DNA from: Bisporella sp. PMI_857
Lineage: Eukaryota; Ascomycota; Leotiomycetes; Helotiales; Helotiaceae
Length of the DNA: 20,117 nucleotides
Reading direction: 5' to 3'
NCBI GenBank assembly: GCA_021307315.1
Contig: JAJSPD010000211.1
Coordinates: 1 to 20,117 of the forward strand
The translations under genes and the position numbers were made by a program. Shown piece after piece: positions 8,185 to 18,799 of the stretch (the stretch's first letter is position 1; the number at the start of each line of letters is the position of its first letter). Under the pieces are notes generated by a model. That model was not told the origin of the DNA, ran no database searches, and was given only the letters and a program-made list of their open reading frames with translations.

Positions 8185-11100
8185 ATGTCGTCTGAATCAG
8201 AATCACCTGTCTTGATTGACCACTCGGCCGGAGTCAGCATTTCAGGCGACTTGGGTGTGGTGTTCACGGATCCACCCTCACCCCAAGCTGATGAGCCGCC
8301 GTCCATGAACAGCAAACTCCAGGACGATGACGACCCGCCTGTGATCGTGGGAATGGCTTGTCGTCTTCCTGGTGATATCAGCTCCCCCTCCGAGCTCTGG
8401 GACTTCATCATCCAACAGAAGTCGGCTTCGGGCCCCGTCCCCCCGAACGCTACAACATTAAAGGCTTCTATCACCCCGATGGTGGGAACCGCAGCGGCCT
8501 TACCAACGTTCCCGGTGGCTACTTCATCAGCGAGGACGTGAGAAACTTTGACAATGGCTTCTTTGGCATCAGCAATGTCGAGGCCACATACCTGGACCCG
8601 CAGCAGCGGAAGCTCCTCGAGATCTCCTACGAGTGCCTCCAGAGTGCCGGCGTATCAAGTTCGTAATCCTCGCTTGATATACTCAATATCATTTTTGGAG
8701 CTCTTACTCCTATACATAGTGAGAATTTTGAGAATTTGTAATCGCTAACCCTTAATGTTCCAGTGGAAAGCCTATCCGGGTCCTCCACAGGTGTCTTTGT
8801 CGCCAACTTTTCTGTCGACTACCAACCGATGTTGACACGCGATCCCGATTATGTTCACAGATATGTCGCAGCCGGCTCTGGCGCTACCAACATGTCTAAC
8901 CGGATCAGTCACATATTCGACCTTCATGGACCCAGGTATGTTTTGCTCACATCTCACCGAGTGCTGCAAGATCCCACTGCACACATACAGAAACACACAC
9001 ACGATAAAGCATGCTAACGCCTCTTCCACAGCTTCACAATAGACACCGCCTGCTCCTCATCCATCTATGCACTACACCAAGCTCTGAACGCTATGAAGGC
9101 AAACGACTGCGATAGTGTCATCGTGGCTAGTGCCAACATGGTTCTATCACCCGAGATGCACATCGCCGCTGCCAAGAGTGGTGTCCTCTCACCAACAGCT
9201 ACCTGCCACACATTCGACGCCTCGGCTGATGGATATGGCCGTGCAGAGGGCGTCAGTGCCATTTACGTCAAACGTCTGTCTGCTGCTCTCAGAGATGGTA
9301 ACCCTATCCGTGCCGTCATCCGAGGAAGTGCCACAAATGCGTGAGTCAAACCCCCTCTCCGCACTTTCCCTTCCTATCCAACACAGTAAGTTATCATCGT
9401 TGGTTTACTCACACAAAACGACACGCAGGAGCGGCAGGACCGCCGGAATTTCGCTACCAAGCGGCGAGCAGCAAGAGAAAGTCATACGCAAGGCCTATCG
9501 GAATGCCGGGTTGGACTTTTCTGGAACCGACTATGTCGAATGCCATGGTACAGGCACTCCAGTCGGGTAAGCCTCCCTCATCCCATTAAGTTGCTGTCCA
9601 ATTTAATATTGTAATTCGAGCAGCAGCTAACTCCAGATCCGCCAGAGACCCTATAGAGGTGAATGCTGTAGGGAAAACCTTCAGCCCGCAAGATAGGTCG
9701 TCGCCGCTTCTCATTGGATCAGTAAGGATGCCTTCCCCTTTCCCCTTTCTTGTCCCTGTAAATCAAAGGCTAACTGCAGAAATTTAAGGTGAAAACCAAC
9801 GTCGGCCACAGCGAAGGATCAAGCGGCCTCACGTCTATCCTAAAAGTTGTGAAGTCCTTCGAAAACGGCTTGATCGCACCATCTCGGGGAGTTGTCCGTT
9901 TGAACCCCAAACGTAAGCCAGCTCCCAGCTTCCTATTTTCTCTTCCCCATCATCCCTCGCCGTAACTACTGGCTACAGGGTTCCACAGCTGATTCGTGGG
10001 TGCCACAAAGTCAAATTGAAGGAGCGGAACGTGAAAGTCGCCACCCAAGTGGAGCAGTGGCCCCGATCACTGCGTCGAGCCAGTATCAACTCGTTCGGCT
10101 ACGGCGGCGCTAATGCTCACGTTATCCTCGAGTCTGCCGAGAGCTACCTTGGCCACAATCATCTCTTCAAGCACGGAATCTCTCGCAGTCTCAACGGTGA
10201 TCTGAGGAATGGAGATGAGAACCAGCAGCAGCAGCTCCTAGCGCTGCCTGTATCGGCAGCTTCATCCAAGTCGCTCGAGGCCGGTCTACAGCGAATGTCG
10301 GAAACCGTGGCGCAGTGGCAGGGCCGTGACAACGCGGACAAACTCCAGCGCTTGGCTTATACTCTGAGCAAGGGCCGAGACCAATTGCGACATCGAGGTT
10401 TCCTGTTGGCCCGGCAAGATGCCAGTGGGAGTGTTGAGCTCATCAAGGTAGAAGATACGGCAGCTGCTCCTGGCAAAGCTAATCCACTGCCGTTTGGCTT
10501 TGTTTTTACTGGCCAGGGAGCTCAATATGCCGGCATGGCCAAGGAGCTGTTAGTCCAGAGCCAACACTTCCGCGACACCATCCGTGAACTCGACGGCGTG
10601 CTGAGTGCTCTGCCTGCCCCTTACACCCCGTCCTGGACACTGGAGCAGACGCTTATCGATGGCCCCGGCACTAGTCGCATCAATGAAGTAACGCGCAGTC
10701 AGCCGATTTGCACCGCTGTGCAGATCGGGCTTGTCGTCCTGCTGCGATCCTGGGGCATCCATGCCACATCTGTAGTAGGACATTCTTCGGGAGAGATCGC
10801 AGCCGCATACGCTGCTGGCCTGCTCACCTCCTCACAAGCCATACTAGTGGCCTACTTCCGTGGTTACGCAGTTGGTGAGATGCGCGCCAAGGGAGCCATG
10901 ATGGCAGCTGGTATGGATGCCGCATCAGCCAAGCTTCTCATCGAGAGCAAACGGCTAAATGCACATGTTCGTGTAGCCTGCGTCAACTCCCCAGAAAGTG
11001 TGACTTTGAGCGGTTCCATAGACGGTATCAAGACGCTCAAGCTCGAGCTGGAGAACCAGAAGAAGTTCGCGCGTGGACTGGAGACGGGCGGGCGTGCCTA

Positions 11101-14100
11101 TCATTCTCACATGATGGAAGAAATAGGTGTTCGGTACGAAGAGCTTCTCACGCCTTTATTCAGCGAGGCAGGGGACGCCAATGCTTCCAAGTTGTCCACC
11201 GATGCAGCCATGTACTCTTCTGTTGGCCACGACCCTGAGAATCTCAAAATCCTTGATAGAAACACCAATATGGCGGCTTACTGGCGGCAGAATCTGGAGC
11301 AGCCCGTTCAATTTAGTGCAGCGTTGACCAACTTAGCACAAGCAGCTAGTGGAAACATCCATCTGATCGAGCTAGGTCCACACGCCGCGCTGAAGGGACC
11401 CATCCAGCAGATCCAAAAGGCTATTGGGCTGAAGAAGGATTCTGCTCCCTACTCCCCCACGCTGGTGAGAAAACAAGACGCAGACCATAGCATCAAAACC
11501 CTTGCTGGCACACTATATACGTACGGCCACGCCTTGGATTGGGCTAGTGTCAATGGCCTACCTGAATCGGGCTTGGAGACTTTGACTGACCTTCCACCAT
11601 ACCAATGGGACTACTCCGGGGGGCTACTATGGAGCGAACCCCGTGCGAGTATCGAGATGCGAAACAGGAAACATCTCCGCCACGAGCTTCTCGGTACGCT
11701 GGCGCTCACGGGCAATGGCATCGACTACACCTGGCGCAACGTGCTGAAGCCCAGCGAAATGCCATGGATCCAAGACCACAAGCTCGAAGATCAGGTCCTC
11801 TTCCCGGCTGCCGGATACATGGCCATGGCTATCGAGGCCGTATCACAGGTGGAGGGTGCCAAGACAGACAAAGAGACCGCTTTCGAGTTCCGCCACATCA
11901 ACATCAGCGCCGCCTTGGCCATACCCGACGAGAACGATGCCGCTGCCAAGGACCTGGAACTTCACACCACTATGTTCCGGCGCAAGATATCCGCCGCGCA
12001 GTCCTCTGTCGACTGGCACGACTTTTCCATCTCATCGTGGGCAGCTAGTCAGACTACACTCCATTGCACTGGGAGCATCCGTCTCACGAAGCCGATGGCG
12101 AAAGCCGGGCCGAACAGTGTCACGGTAGAGAATACGGACAGTTTTGAGAGGGGACCTGCAAGTCGGTGGTACAAGAAATGGCACGAGGAGGGCATGTGCT
12201 TCGGCCCACACTTCCAGTCCCTGATCAGCTTCTCAACCGATGGGGGACGAGCTCGGCGTGAGGCTATAGGGACCGTCTCCCTTCAGCCGCCCAGCGACGT
12301 CGCTGGCACAGACTACCCAGTACACCCCATTACCATCGACGCGTGTCTCCAGGCTCCCATTTGGAGCACCGCAACCGGACACCTGCCTTCATTGAAAGCC
12401 TGGCTCCCTGTCTTCATTTCCGAGTGCAGAGTCCAGCCTGCTCAGCAGCAGCAAGAAGGAGAGGGCACCGAAGAAGCTGAAGTCCACGCGCGGTCTGAAG
12501 AAACAGGTTTGACGAGCAGGATCATGGATAGCACGTTGCGAGATGCAAGCGGAGCACCTGTGGTTGAGCTTCGAGGCGCGCGCATCTCGTTGTACAATGG
12601 AGGAAAGAATCGATCATCGTCAGCCGAAGAAGACGGCAGCAAGCTCGACCTGTACACGCAGCGCCAGCCAACTCTGCGGGTCAATTGGAAACCAGATGTC
12701 CTGCGGCTGTCTCCCGAAGCTGAGCTGCCGCTGCGGGACTATGTTGCAGACTTTGTCAGCCAACAGTGCCCGGACATGCGGGACGACGAAAGCCAGGCTG
12801 TCATTGGCGCTCTGGTCGATCTCGCAGGACACAAAAACCCACGCATGCGCGTCCTGGAGCTCGGCGGCGACGGTGTCGGCTACAAGGCTAAGGAATGGCT
12901 GGGCATATTGGATGGGGAGACGGCCTTTTCGCGCTGCCGATCTTGGCACACGGGCGACATAGGCGAAGACGGAGAGCCCTCGATCGAAGATGGAAGCGAT
13001 GGTCCCTTTGACGTCCTTCTAGTTCCCAAGCATGCCACTTCGCAGCGAATTTGGGCACATGCGTCGCCAGAACGGATCGCCTCTCTCGTATCTGATCATG
13101 GCATCGTTGTGACTCGAAAATCGGATGCTGCCAGAGATGTTTGGGAAAGCGCGGGTTTCGACGTGCTCGATGTCGGAAAACAGGTTCTCCTTGCAGTTAG
13201 GCCAGTGCAGACAACAAGTCTACAAGGTCGGAAAGCCGTCATTGTGGTAAGTCCAAGGCCGCCCTCTCCCTGATACATTCTCGCTTCAACAGCGATGTCT
13301 AACATAGAGTCATAGCAACCTAAAGACCAGTCCTCTACCGTGACAGACTTCACAAACAAATTGGCAACGTATCTGCGAAAGAAGACCTCAGTATCCGACG
13401 TGAGCATTGTCAAACTGAGCCAGGTAGGCAGCGCCAGTGATCCCGGGGTTCTCGTAGTTCCCGACAAGGACACGATATGCATCTCGTTGCTGGAGATGGA
13501 ACACGAGTTCCTGGCCACAATGGACCCGCGGGATATGGATTCTCTGCGTGCCATGACGGATGTGGTGACAGATTTGCTCTGGCTCACGGGAGCAAACATG
13601 ATGGGAGATCAACCCGATCCCAATCTGACACTCGCCAACGGGCTCTCCCGCGCCTTGATGCTGGAGCAGCCGGCATTACGGCACGCCGTGTTAGACGTTG
13701 GGCCCGCACAGCTCAAGCTTGTGGACGATGGACCCAAAGTGCTTGCCACTTGTGCCAACGTCGTAAGGGCCTTGGTCTCCAGATACAACGCGGATGACTG
13801 CGAGTTTATCGAAACACACAGTGGGCTCCTTTGCGTGAGCAGATATGGTCCCGACTTTGCTGTTAATACCCTTTTCCGACGACGACTCGGACTGGAGACG
13901 GAGAAAGAGTCTCGGTCTTTCAAGCAAACGCTTGAATCAGTTGGACCTGCCCGTCTTTCCATTGGCCGCGCAGGTATAACGGATACGCTGCACTTGGAGC
14001 AGCTGTCCGCCCCCGAGCAGGCCGGCTATGTTGCTTGCCCTCCGGACCACATCGATATCCAAGTCAAGGCAGTGAGTGTCAATGCTAAGGACGTGCACGC

Positions 14101-16339
14101 GATGACCGGAGGAGCAGATTCACGGGATAAGACGACGTGGACTGCATTTGACTTTGCCGGTATCGTGACGGCCGTCGGTTGTGACGTCAAGCATCTGAAG
14201 ATCGGTGATCGCGCCGTCGCATGTGCACCACATCACTTTGGGACCACAGCACGTGTTCCCGCCGCATCGGTGCATTCCATGTTGGACCATGAGGACTTCA
14301 CTGTGGTGCCGACTCTGCTCTCTGCCTACACCACTGCCCTCTACGCCATCAACGACCGCGCTCGCGTACGAGCAGGAGAATCTGTCTTCATATGCACCAG
14401 CTCTACTGCCTTGGGCATCGCCGCCATCACTCTGGCCCAGAAGGCCGGCGCTGTCGTTTATACCACCGTTGAAGGAATCGATTCCCAAGCCAAGCGCCAG
14501 TATCTGATAGGAGAGCTAGGCGTCCTACCCTCACACATCTTCAGTGCCGATGCATCGTTTGCTCAGGCTATCAAGGACGCTACAGCAGGACGCGGCGTTG
14601 ATGTCATTATCAACAACTCATTTGTTGGTGACTTGATGCACGAAAGCTGGCGCTGCTTGAGCGACTTTGGCCGGTTTGTCGAGCTGGGCAAGCGCGAGCT
14701 TCTCGATGCCGGCAGGTTGGACATGCGCGTTTTCCTTCGCAATGCCACCTTTTCGGCCGTGAATCTGTCGGAATTCTTCAACGCTTCGGATCCCTTTTAC
14801 CGCGGCATCTGGAACAGGCTGGTAGCCGATGTTCTGGCACTCTACCGCGCTGGAGAGATCCAGTCGCCACCAACCAAGGTGTTTGGAATTGCCCAAGTTG
14901 CGGAGGCATATGTTGCCGGCAAAGACCCATTGGGCACAGTTGTCGTTTCGATGGAAAACCCACAGGCCCGTGTGGCAGTTACTCCCTCCAGATACCTCAG
15001 CGTCTTCGATCCGGAAAAGGTCTATCTCCTGGTGGGATGCCTAGGTGGTTTAGGCCGAAGTCTAAGCCGGTGGATGGTGTCGCGAGGCGCCCGTCACTTT
15101 GTTTTCCTCGGCCGATCTGGTGCAGACAAGCCTGATGCACAACAGCTTGTCTCCCGTTTAGAAAAGGCTGGTGCAACGGTGGGAGTTGTCCGTGGTGATG
15201 TCTCCCAGGCAGCAGACGTGAATGCTGCTGTCTTGGCCTGCCTTGCCATGGGGAGATCAATCGGTGGTGTTGTTCAGGTCAGTCCCAAGAGACGCTCGCT
15301 CCCGTGATACAAGACTTGCTAACTCATTTCCCCTTATTAGGCAGCTATGGGATTGCACGAAGCCCTCTTTACCCGCATGCCCAACAAAGCCTGGCACACG
15401 GGCGTCGACCCCAAGTGGAAAGGAACATGGAATCTTCATAATGCCGTCGAAAAGGGCCAAACACAAGGCCTCGACTTCTTCCTCCTCACGTCCTCTGTTT
15501 CCGGCACCGTAGGCACCGCAACTGAGAGTAACTACGTGCGTAACCCTGTTCCACCTTGGAAGCCCTTTTCTTTATTGATTGATTGCTGACTCCCGCTGTT
15601 GCAGTGCTCCGCCAACGGATTCCTGGACGCCTTTGCACGCTGGCGCCGCACCCGTGGTCAACACTGTGTGTCGGTGGGCTTGGGCATGATCTCCGAGGTT
15701 GGCTACCTGCACGAGAATCCTGAGATCGAGGCACTTCTCTTGCGCAAAGGAATCCAGCCGCTCAACGAGGACGAGATGCTACAGGTCGTCGACCTGGCCC
15801 TGTCGAGCGAGGCTGCCGCCAAGCCTCACGAGGCTCACCTGCTGACTGGCCTTGAGCCGGCGGCTATACGCGAGCTTAGCGCGAAGGGCTTTGACGTGAG
15901 CAGTCACGGGGTCCTCGTCGAGGCGCGCGCTTCCGTGCTCCGGGCCTCTTTGCAGGCTGAAAAGGAGGCCAAAGAGACTTCGCAGGCCAGCCAGGGAGGG
16001 AACACCACCGTGGCAGCGGCGCCATGGTTCAGCGGTGTCCCCGCCGCAGTTTCGGCTGCGTTCGCGCCAGAGGCGGATGCCGAGACCATGGAAGCGGCGG
16101 TTTTGCGTCTGATGAAGAAGCGTTTCTCCAACTTGATCCTAATGCCGTTCGACCAAATCGACGAGAGCAAGCCATTGCCCGCCTTCGGTGTCGATAGCAT
16201 GATCTCGTCCGAGTTTCGCTCTTGGTTCTATGCTGTTTTCCGTGTCGATGTGCCCTTCCTTGATCTCATGAGTGCGCAGAAGTCGTTGGCGAGCTTAGCC
16301 GACTTTGTCAAAGCCAAGGTGCTGGCGGGTGCGAGCTGA
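8185..16339 (+). CDS. Highly reducing polyketide synthase (KS-AT-DH-psiMT-ER-KR-ACP), 10 exons, one frameshift
   Basis: Iterative type I PKS, about 2473 residues if the frame break is disregarded. Exons: 8185-8658, 8764-8935, 9032-9340, 9429-9566, 9646-9721, 9789-9912, 10011-13246, 13316-15277, 15341-15535, 15605-16339. KS: Cys223 in DTACSSS, His358 in HGTGT, His397 in KTNVGH. AT: Ser690 in GHSSGE. DH: His1021 and Asp1208 (DACLQ). Remnant MT near 1379 (LELGGDGVG). ER about 1730-2060 with a degenerate nucleotide loop (CTSSTALGIA, 1870-1879). KR: GGLGR at 2087-2091, Ser2216, Tyr2229. ACP: Ser2427 in GVDSM. There is no thioesterase or reductase release domain. In exon 1 the frame from the ATG ends at 8541; the KS continues in another frame from 8445, one base out of register at a C6 run (8439-8444). 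Total exon length is one short of a multiple of three, so this is the only lesion I find. The product is unknown. Confidence 0.93.
8439..8444 (+). other. Frameshift site in PKS exon 1 (C6 run)
   Basis: Upstream the KS reads VIVGMACRLPG through FIIQQKSASGPVPP in the ATG frame. Downstream it reads ERYNIKGFYHPDGG through DPQQRKLLEISYEC in the other frame. No GT-AG intron can join them without losing conserved residues. The switch falls at a run of six C. It is either a sequencing error or a true inactivating indel. Confidence 0.85.
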
Positions 16340-16479
16340 AGAGGGCTAAATTTAGTGGTCTGTTTGAACATGGGCCTCGGGTGAGTTTCGGGAGTTGGAG
16401 CATGGAGAACGGGCTCAGATCGCAACTAGAATGCCCTTTAAACTTAGATTCTGCCATTCCTCACCGACTCGTTCCACCC
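16340..16479. other. PKS 3' flank
   Basis: 140 bp between the PKS stop and the nearest recognisable transposase codons. It should carry the PKS 3' UTR. No clear signal is seen, and the boundary of the transposon remnant is not visible. Confidence 0.5.
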
Positions 16480-17215
16480 GGTGATTTACCTAACGTAAGC
16501 CGTGACATTTTGAAAGCAGTGATATGAGAGTCGCGGCCATCGCATATCAGGACATGATAATCGCCATTCGCTTTTGTCCGAGTTATAGGTTCACAAACGC
16601 GCTTCAGACACCATAATTCATTGAGGTTGCTTGTCTAGCCCTTTATATTGACTGAAAAGAACTAAATATTAAGAGCCTCCTTTGACATCCAGTTCTGTCA
16701 AATGATCTTCTCTTTAAATATCCCAAGAGGTGGAATAAACGATCCGTCTGTATAAAACCCATTCTTGACGGCCTGGATATATTTGATGTTTTGTACAAAG
16801 GGTTGAATTAACATGATTCGAGTTGATTCTATCGTTCTAACCGAATGCCCAGACTTGTCCATATTATGTATGTCTTGTTGATTCCGTGCTACTGGACCGC
16901 TTTATTAAACGCGTCAAACTACGCGCCGAGCACTTATTTTGTTGACCCATCCATTTACACAGACCCAATTCGACGTCTAATGACAATTGCAAGACGTAGA
17001 TATCGTTGAACAAACTGTATGACCCAATCTTGGCCAAGGGTATTTTGTGGTGAGTGCAAGAAAGTCGAGTAACGCGTCGACTAAATCATAGGTTCGTTTT
17101 GTCCGAAGCTTGTTAGCTCTTTCCTTCAACCACCGATGCCCTAGCACATAACCACTAAATGTCAATTCTTTGATCCATGTGAAAAGTACATTCATTCCCT
17201 TGTACGTGTTTGTTG
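16480..17215 (-). mobile_element. Decayed pogo-family (Tc1/mariner) transposase
   Basis: Minus-strand translation recovers the pogo transposase order across broken frames. An HTH segment TWIKELTFSG...ERANKL (about 17180-17108) comes first. The second half of the Tc5/CENP-B-type domain follows, LGQDWVIQFVQRY (about 17040-17000). The first catalytic block is NMDKSGHSV (about 16864-16838), where the usual NMDE glutamate is Lys. IPPLGIFKEK (about 16737-16708) and the second catalytic block ICDGRDSHIT (about 16549-16520) complete the order. Stops and frameshifts separate them, and the third catalytic residue was not found. It is only about 150 bp from the PKS stop and far less AT-drifted than the flanks beyond. 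No terminal inverted repeats were identified. Confidence 0.85.
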
Positions 17216-17560
17216 TTGCTAGCGGGCTTGTATCAAACGTGAGGTTTAGAGGTGATTATATCACAGAATAGGTTGTAGAATAGGGCATATCAATTTGATT
17301 GTAGAGCAATACGTATTTCGATTTGCGATTAAATAACTATTTAAATAACTTTCTTGTTAGGAAAATCAAAAGCTTGACACAATAAAAAGTTCGAAAAAAA
17401 GTCAGACCTGATAAACACGTTTAAAAGTATAAAGCAGTCTACAAAGGAAATGCCGATAATTAAATTTAAATAATAGCTTGTTGAATAAAAAAAACGCTTA
17501 AAAGTCGATTTTAAAAATATAGCAGCTGTACAACTGTAACAATGCAAGAAGTCACAGGCT
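17216..17560. other. AT-rich DNA, no gene seen
   Basis: The GC content falls sharply after about 17280. It may include the missing 5' part of the pogo element, but no motif is readable. A 93-codon minus-strand open frame at 17341-17622 runs into the hAT-like element and has no recognisable domain. Confidence 0.6.
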
Positions 17561-17568
17561 AGAATAGA

Positions 17569-18081
17569 CAGTGTGATAAAAGCGTTGATTAATTGATTAA
17601 TAGACCCATTAATCATAATCAAATCAATCCCTTTTAGTGGTTAATCAAAATCATGATTAATAGATCATTATTAATCATGATTAATTTGATTAATATGATT
17701 AATGACAAATGCGGAAAGCGGTACGTCTAAATAGGAAGGCGGTCAAAAACTCTCCGGCAGAATTATTTACGCGTTTAGTTACTTCGAGTTTTTTTAGTAT
17801 TAATACAACAATTAGTAGTTGAATAACTTCTAATATTTGATTTATAATAGTTGACTTATAACAAAAAAAGATAATTCTAGAAAATTTTTATTTATTGTTA
17901 AAAAAAAACTCTCTCTATTAATCAATAATTAATCAATAGTTAATCATGATTAATAAAATTAAATTAATCAAATTAATCAAAGCTTTATGTTAATCATAAT
18001 TAAATCAATTAATCAATTATTAATTAATTAATAATTGATTAATTGATTAATTGATTAATTGATTAATTTGTGAACACACTG
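17569..18081. mobile_element. hAT-like miniature element, right copy
   Basis: Non-coding 513-bp element with perfect 7-bp terminal inverted repeats CAGTGTG (17569-17575) and CACACTG (18075-18081). It is flanked by a perfect 8-bp target duplication AGAATAGA (17561-17568 and 18082-18089). Both ends carry dense TTAATCA/TGATTAA arrays in inverted arrangement, including the palindrome TTAATCATGATTAA. It is the better-preserved copy of the element at 1309-1776 and lies in the same orientation. Eight-base duplications point to the hAT superfamily. No transposase is encoded, so it would need one in trans. Confidence 0.9.
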
Positions 18082-18089
18082 AGAATAGA

Positions 18090-18294
18090 GCTATATAGGA
18101 GTGTGTACAATAGACAGAGTATGACTTCTTATAAGTCTGCTACAAAAAATACAAAAACATAAGAAACAACTATTAAGAATAGGAGCAGATCTTTATATAG
18201 GCGACTCCGACTCACCTTCATATTCACCCTGTAACTTCTTATACCCTGCTTGTCATGCCAAAAATCCCGCGCTCCGACCCTTATCTATTCCGGT
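18090..18294. other. AT-rich spacer, no gene seen
   Basis: Includes a short stretch of more balanced composition (18200-18294) without a reading frame. No structure is recognised. Confidence 0.55.
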
Positions 18295-18343
18295 TGTTAC
18301 AACAACTAGAACACAAAATCTTGGCTAGATATAAAGCGTAGGC

Positions 18344-18395
18344 CAAATAAATAAATCAAAAATAAATCAAAAACAAATAAAAAACAAATAAAAAG
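18344..18395. repeat. AAATAAATCAAA-type simple repeat
   Basis: Low-complexity A-rich run made of variants of AAATAAATCAAAAA and ACAAATAAAAA. No coding potential. Confidence 0.7.
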
Positions 18396-18649
18396 GAATA
18401 GAAACAACAACAGTTTATCAATGAACCTGTATATAATGTATTACTGATCAAGTTATTGTTATGTCAAAAAAGGGTAGAATAGTAATACTAAGCCATTTTT
18501 ATGCGTTGCTGTTCAAATAGAGGAAGAAAGTCACGTGGCCTTCAGAGAGTATAGGGCAAACAAGTATCAATTGCTGAAGGTTATAGAACCTAAACTACAG
18601 GAGATAATCCCTCTATTTATAGAGGTACAATACTTACATGTTATCACAC

Positions 18650-18699
18650 TGTTGCTTACCGTTGCCTACTGTTGCTTACAGGTGTCTACCGGTGTTTAC
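18650..18699. repeat. 10-bp tandem array, five units
   Basis: Five consecutive decamers all end in TAC: TGTTGCTTAC, CGTTGCCTAC, TGTTGCTTAC, AGGTGTCTAC, CGGTGTTTAC. The period is about one helical turn. It sits at the edge of the presumed Copia LTR. Confidence 0.8.
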
Positions 18700-18799
18700 A
18701 ATAAACTAAGTATAATTTTTAAACTTAGCTTGTTTAATACTACTTCTTTTAAAAATCTATTCTTAACGATATTATTTTTAGCTTTTTACGATTTTTTTT

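Larger units (their letters stand above)
18295..18700 (-). repeat. Possible Copia 3' LTR
   Basis: The segment begins TGTTACAACA and ends GTTTACA on the plus strand, giving TG...CA ends. It lies just beyond the 3' end of the Copia pol remnant, where a 3' LTR belongs. It contains a TATA-like CTATTTATAGAGG (18611-18623). No polypurine tract is visible next to it and the second LTR is outside the window, so the limits are provisional. Confidence 0.3.

Noticed and set aside
8439..8444. Programmed ribosomal frameshifting in the PKS
   Set aside because: No slippery heptamer with downstream structure is evident, and such control is not known for fungal PKS genes; an indel in a homopolymer is simpler.
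8425..8470. Short intron instead of a frameshift in PKS exon 1
   Set aside because: The only possible GT...AG pair would give an intron of about 43 bp with poor signals and would delete the conserved ERYNIK segment.
17341..17622. 93-codon minus-strand open frame
   Set aside because: It overlaps the end of the hAT-like element and is made of AT-rich codons without a recognisable domain.
17920..18068. TTAATCA arrays as a CRISPR-like or centromeric repeat
   Set aside because: There are no regular spacers; the arrays are explained as the terminal parts of a hAT-like miniature element with target duplications.
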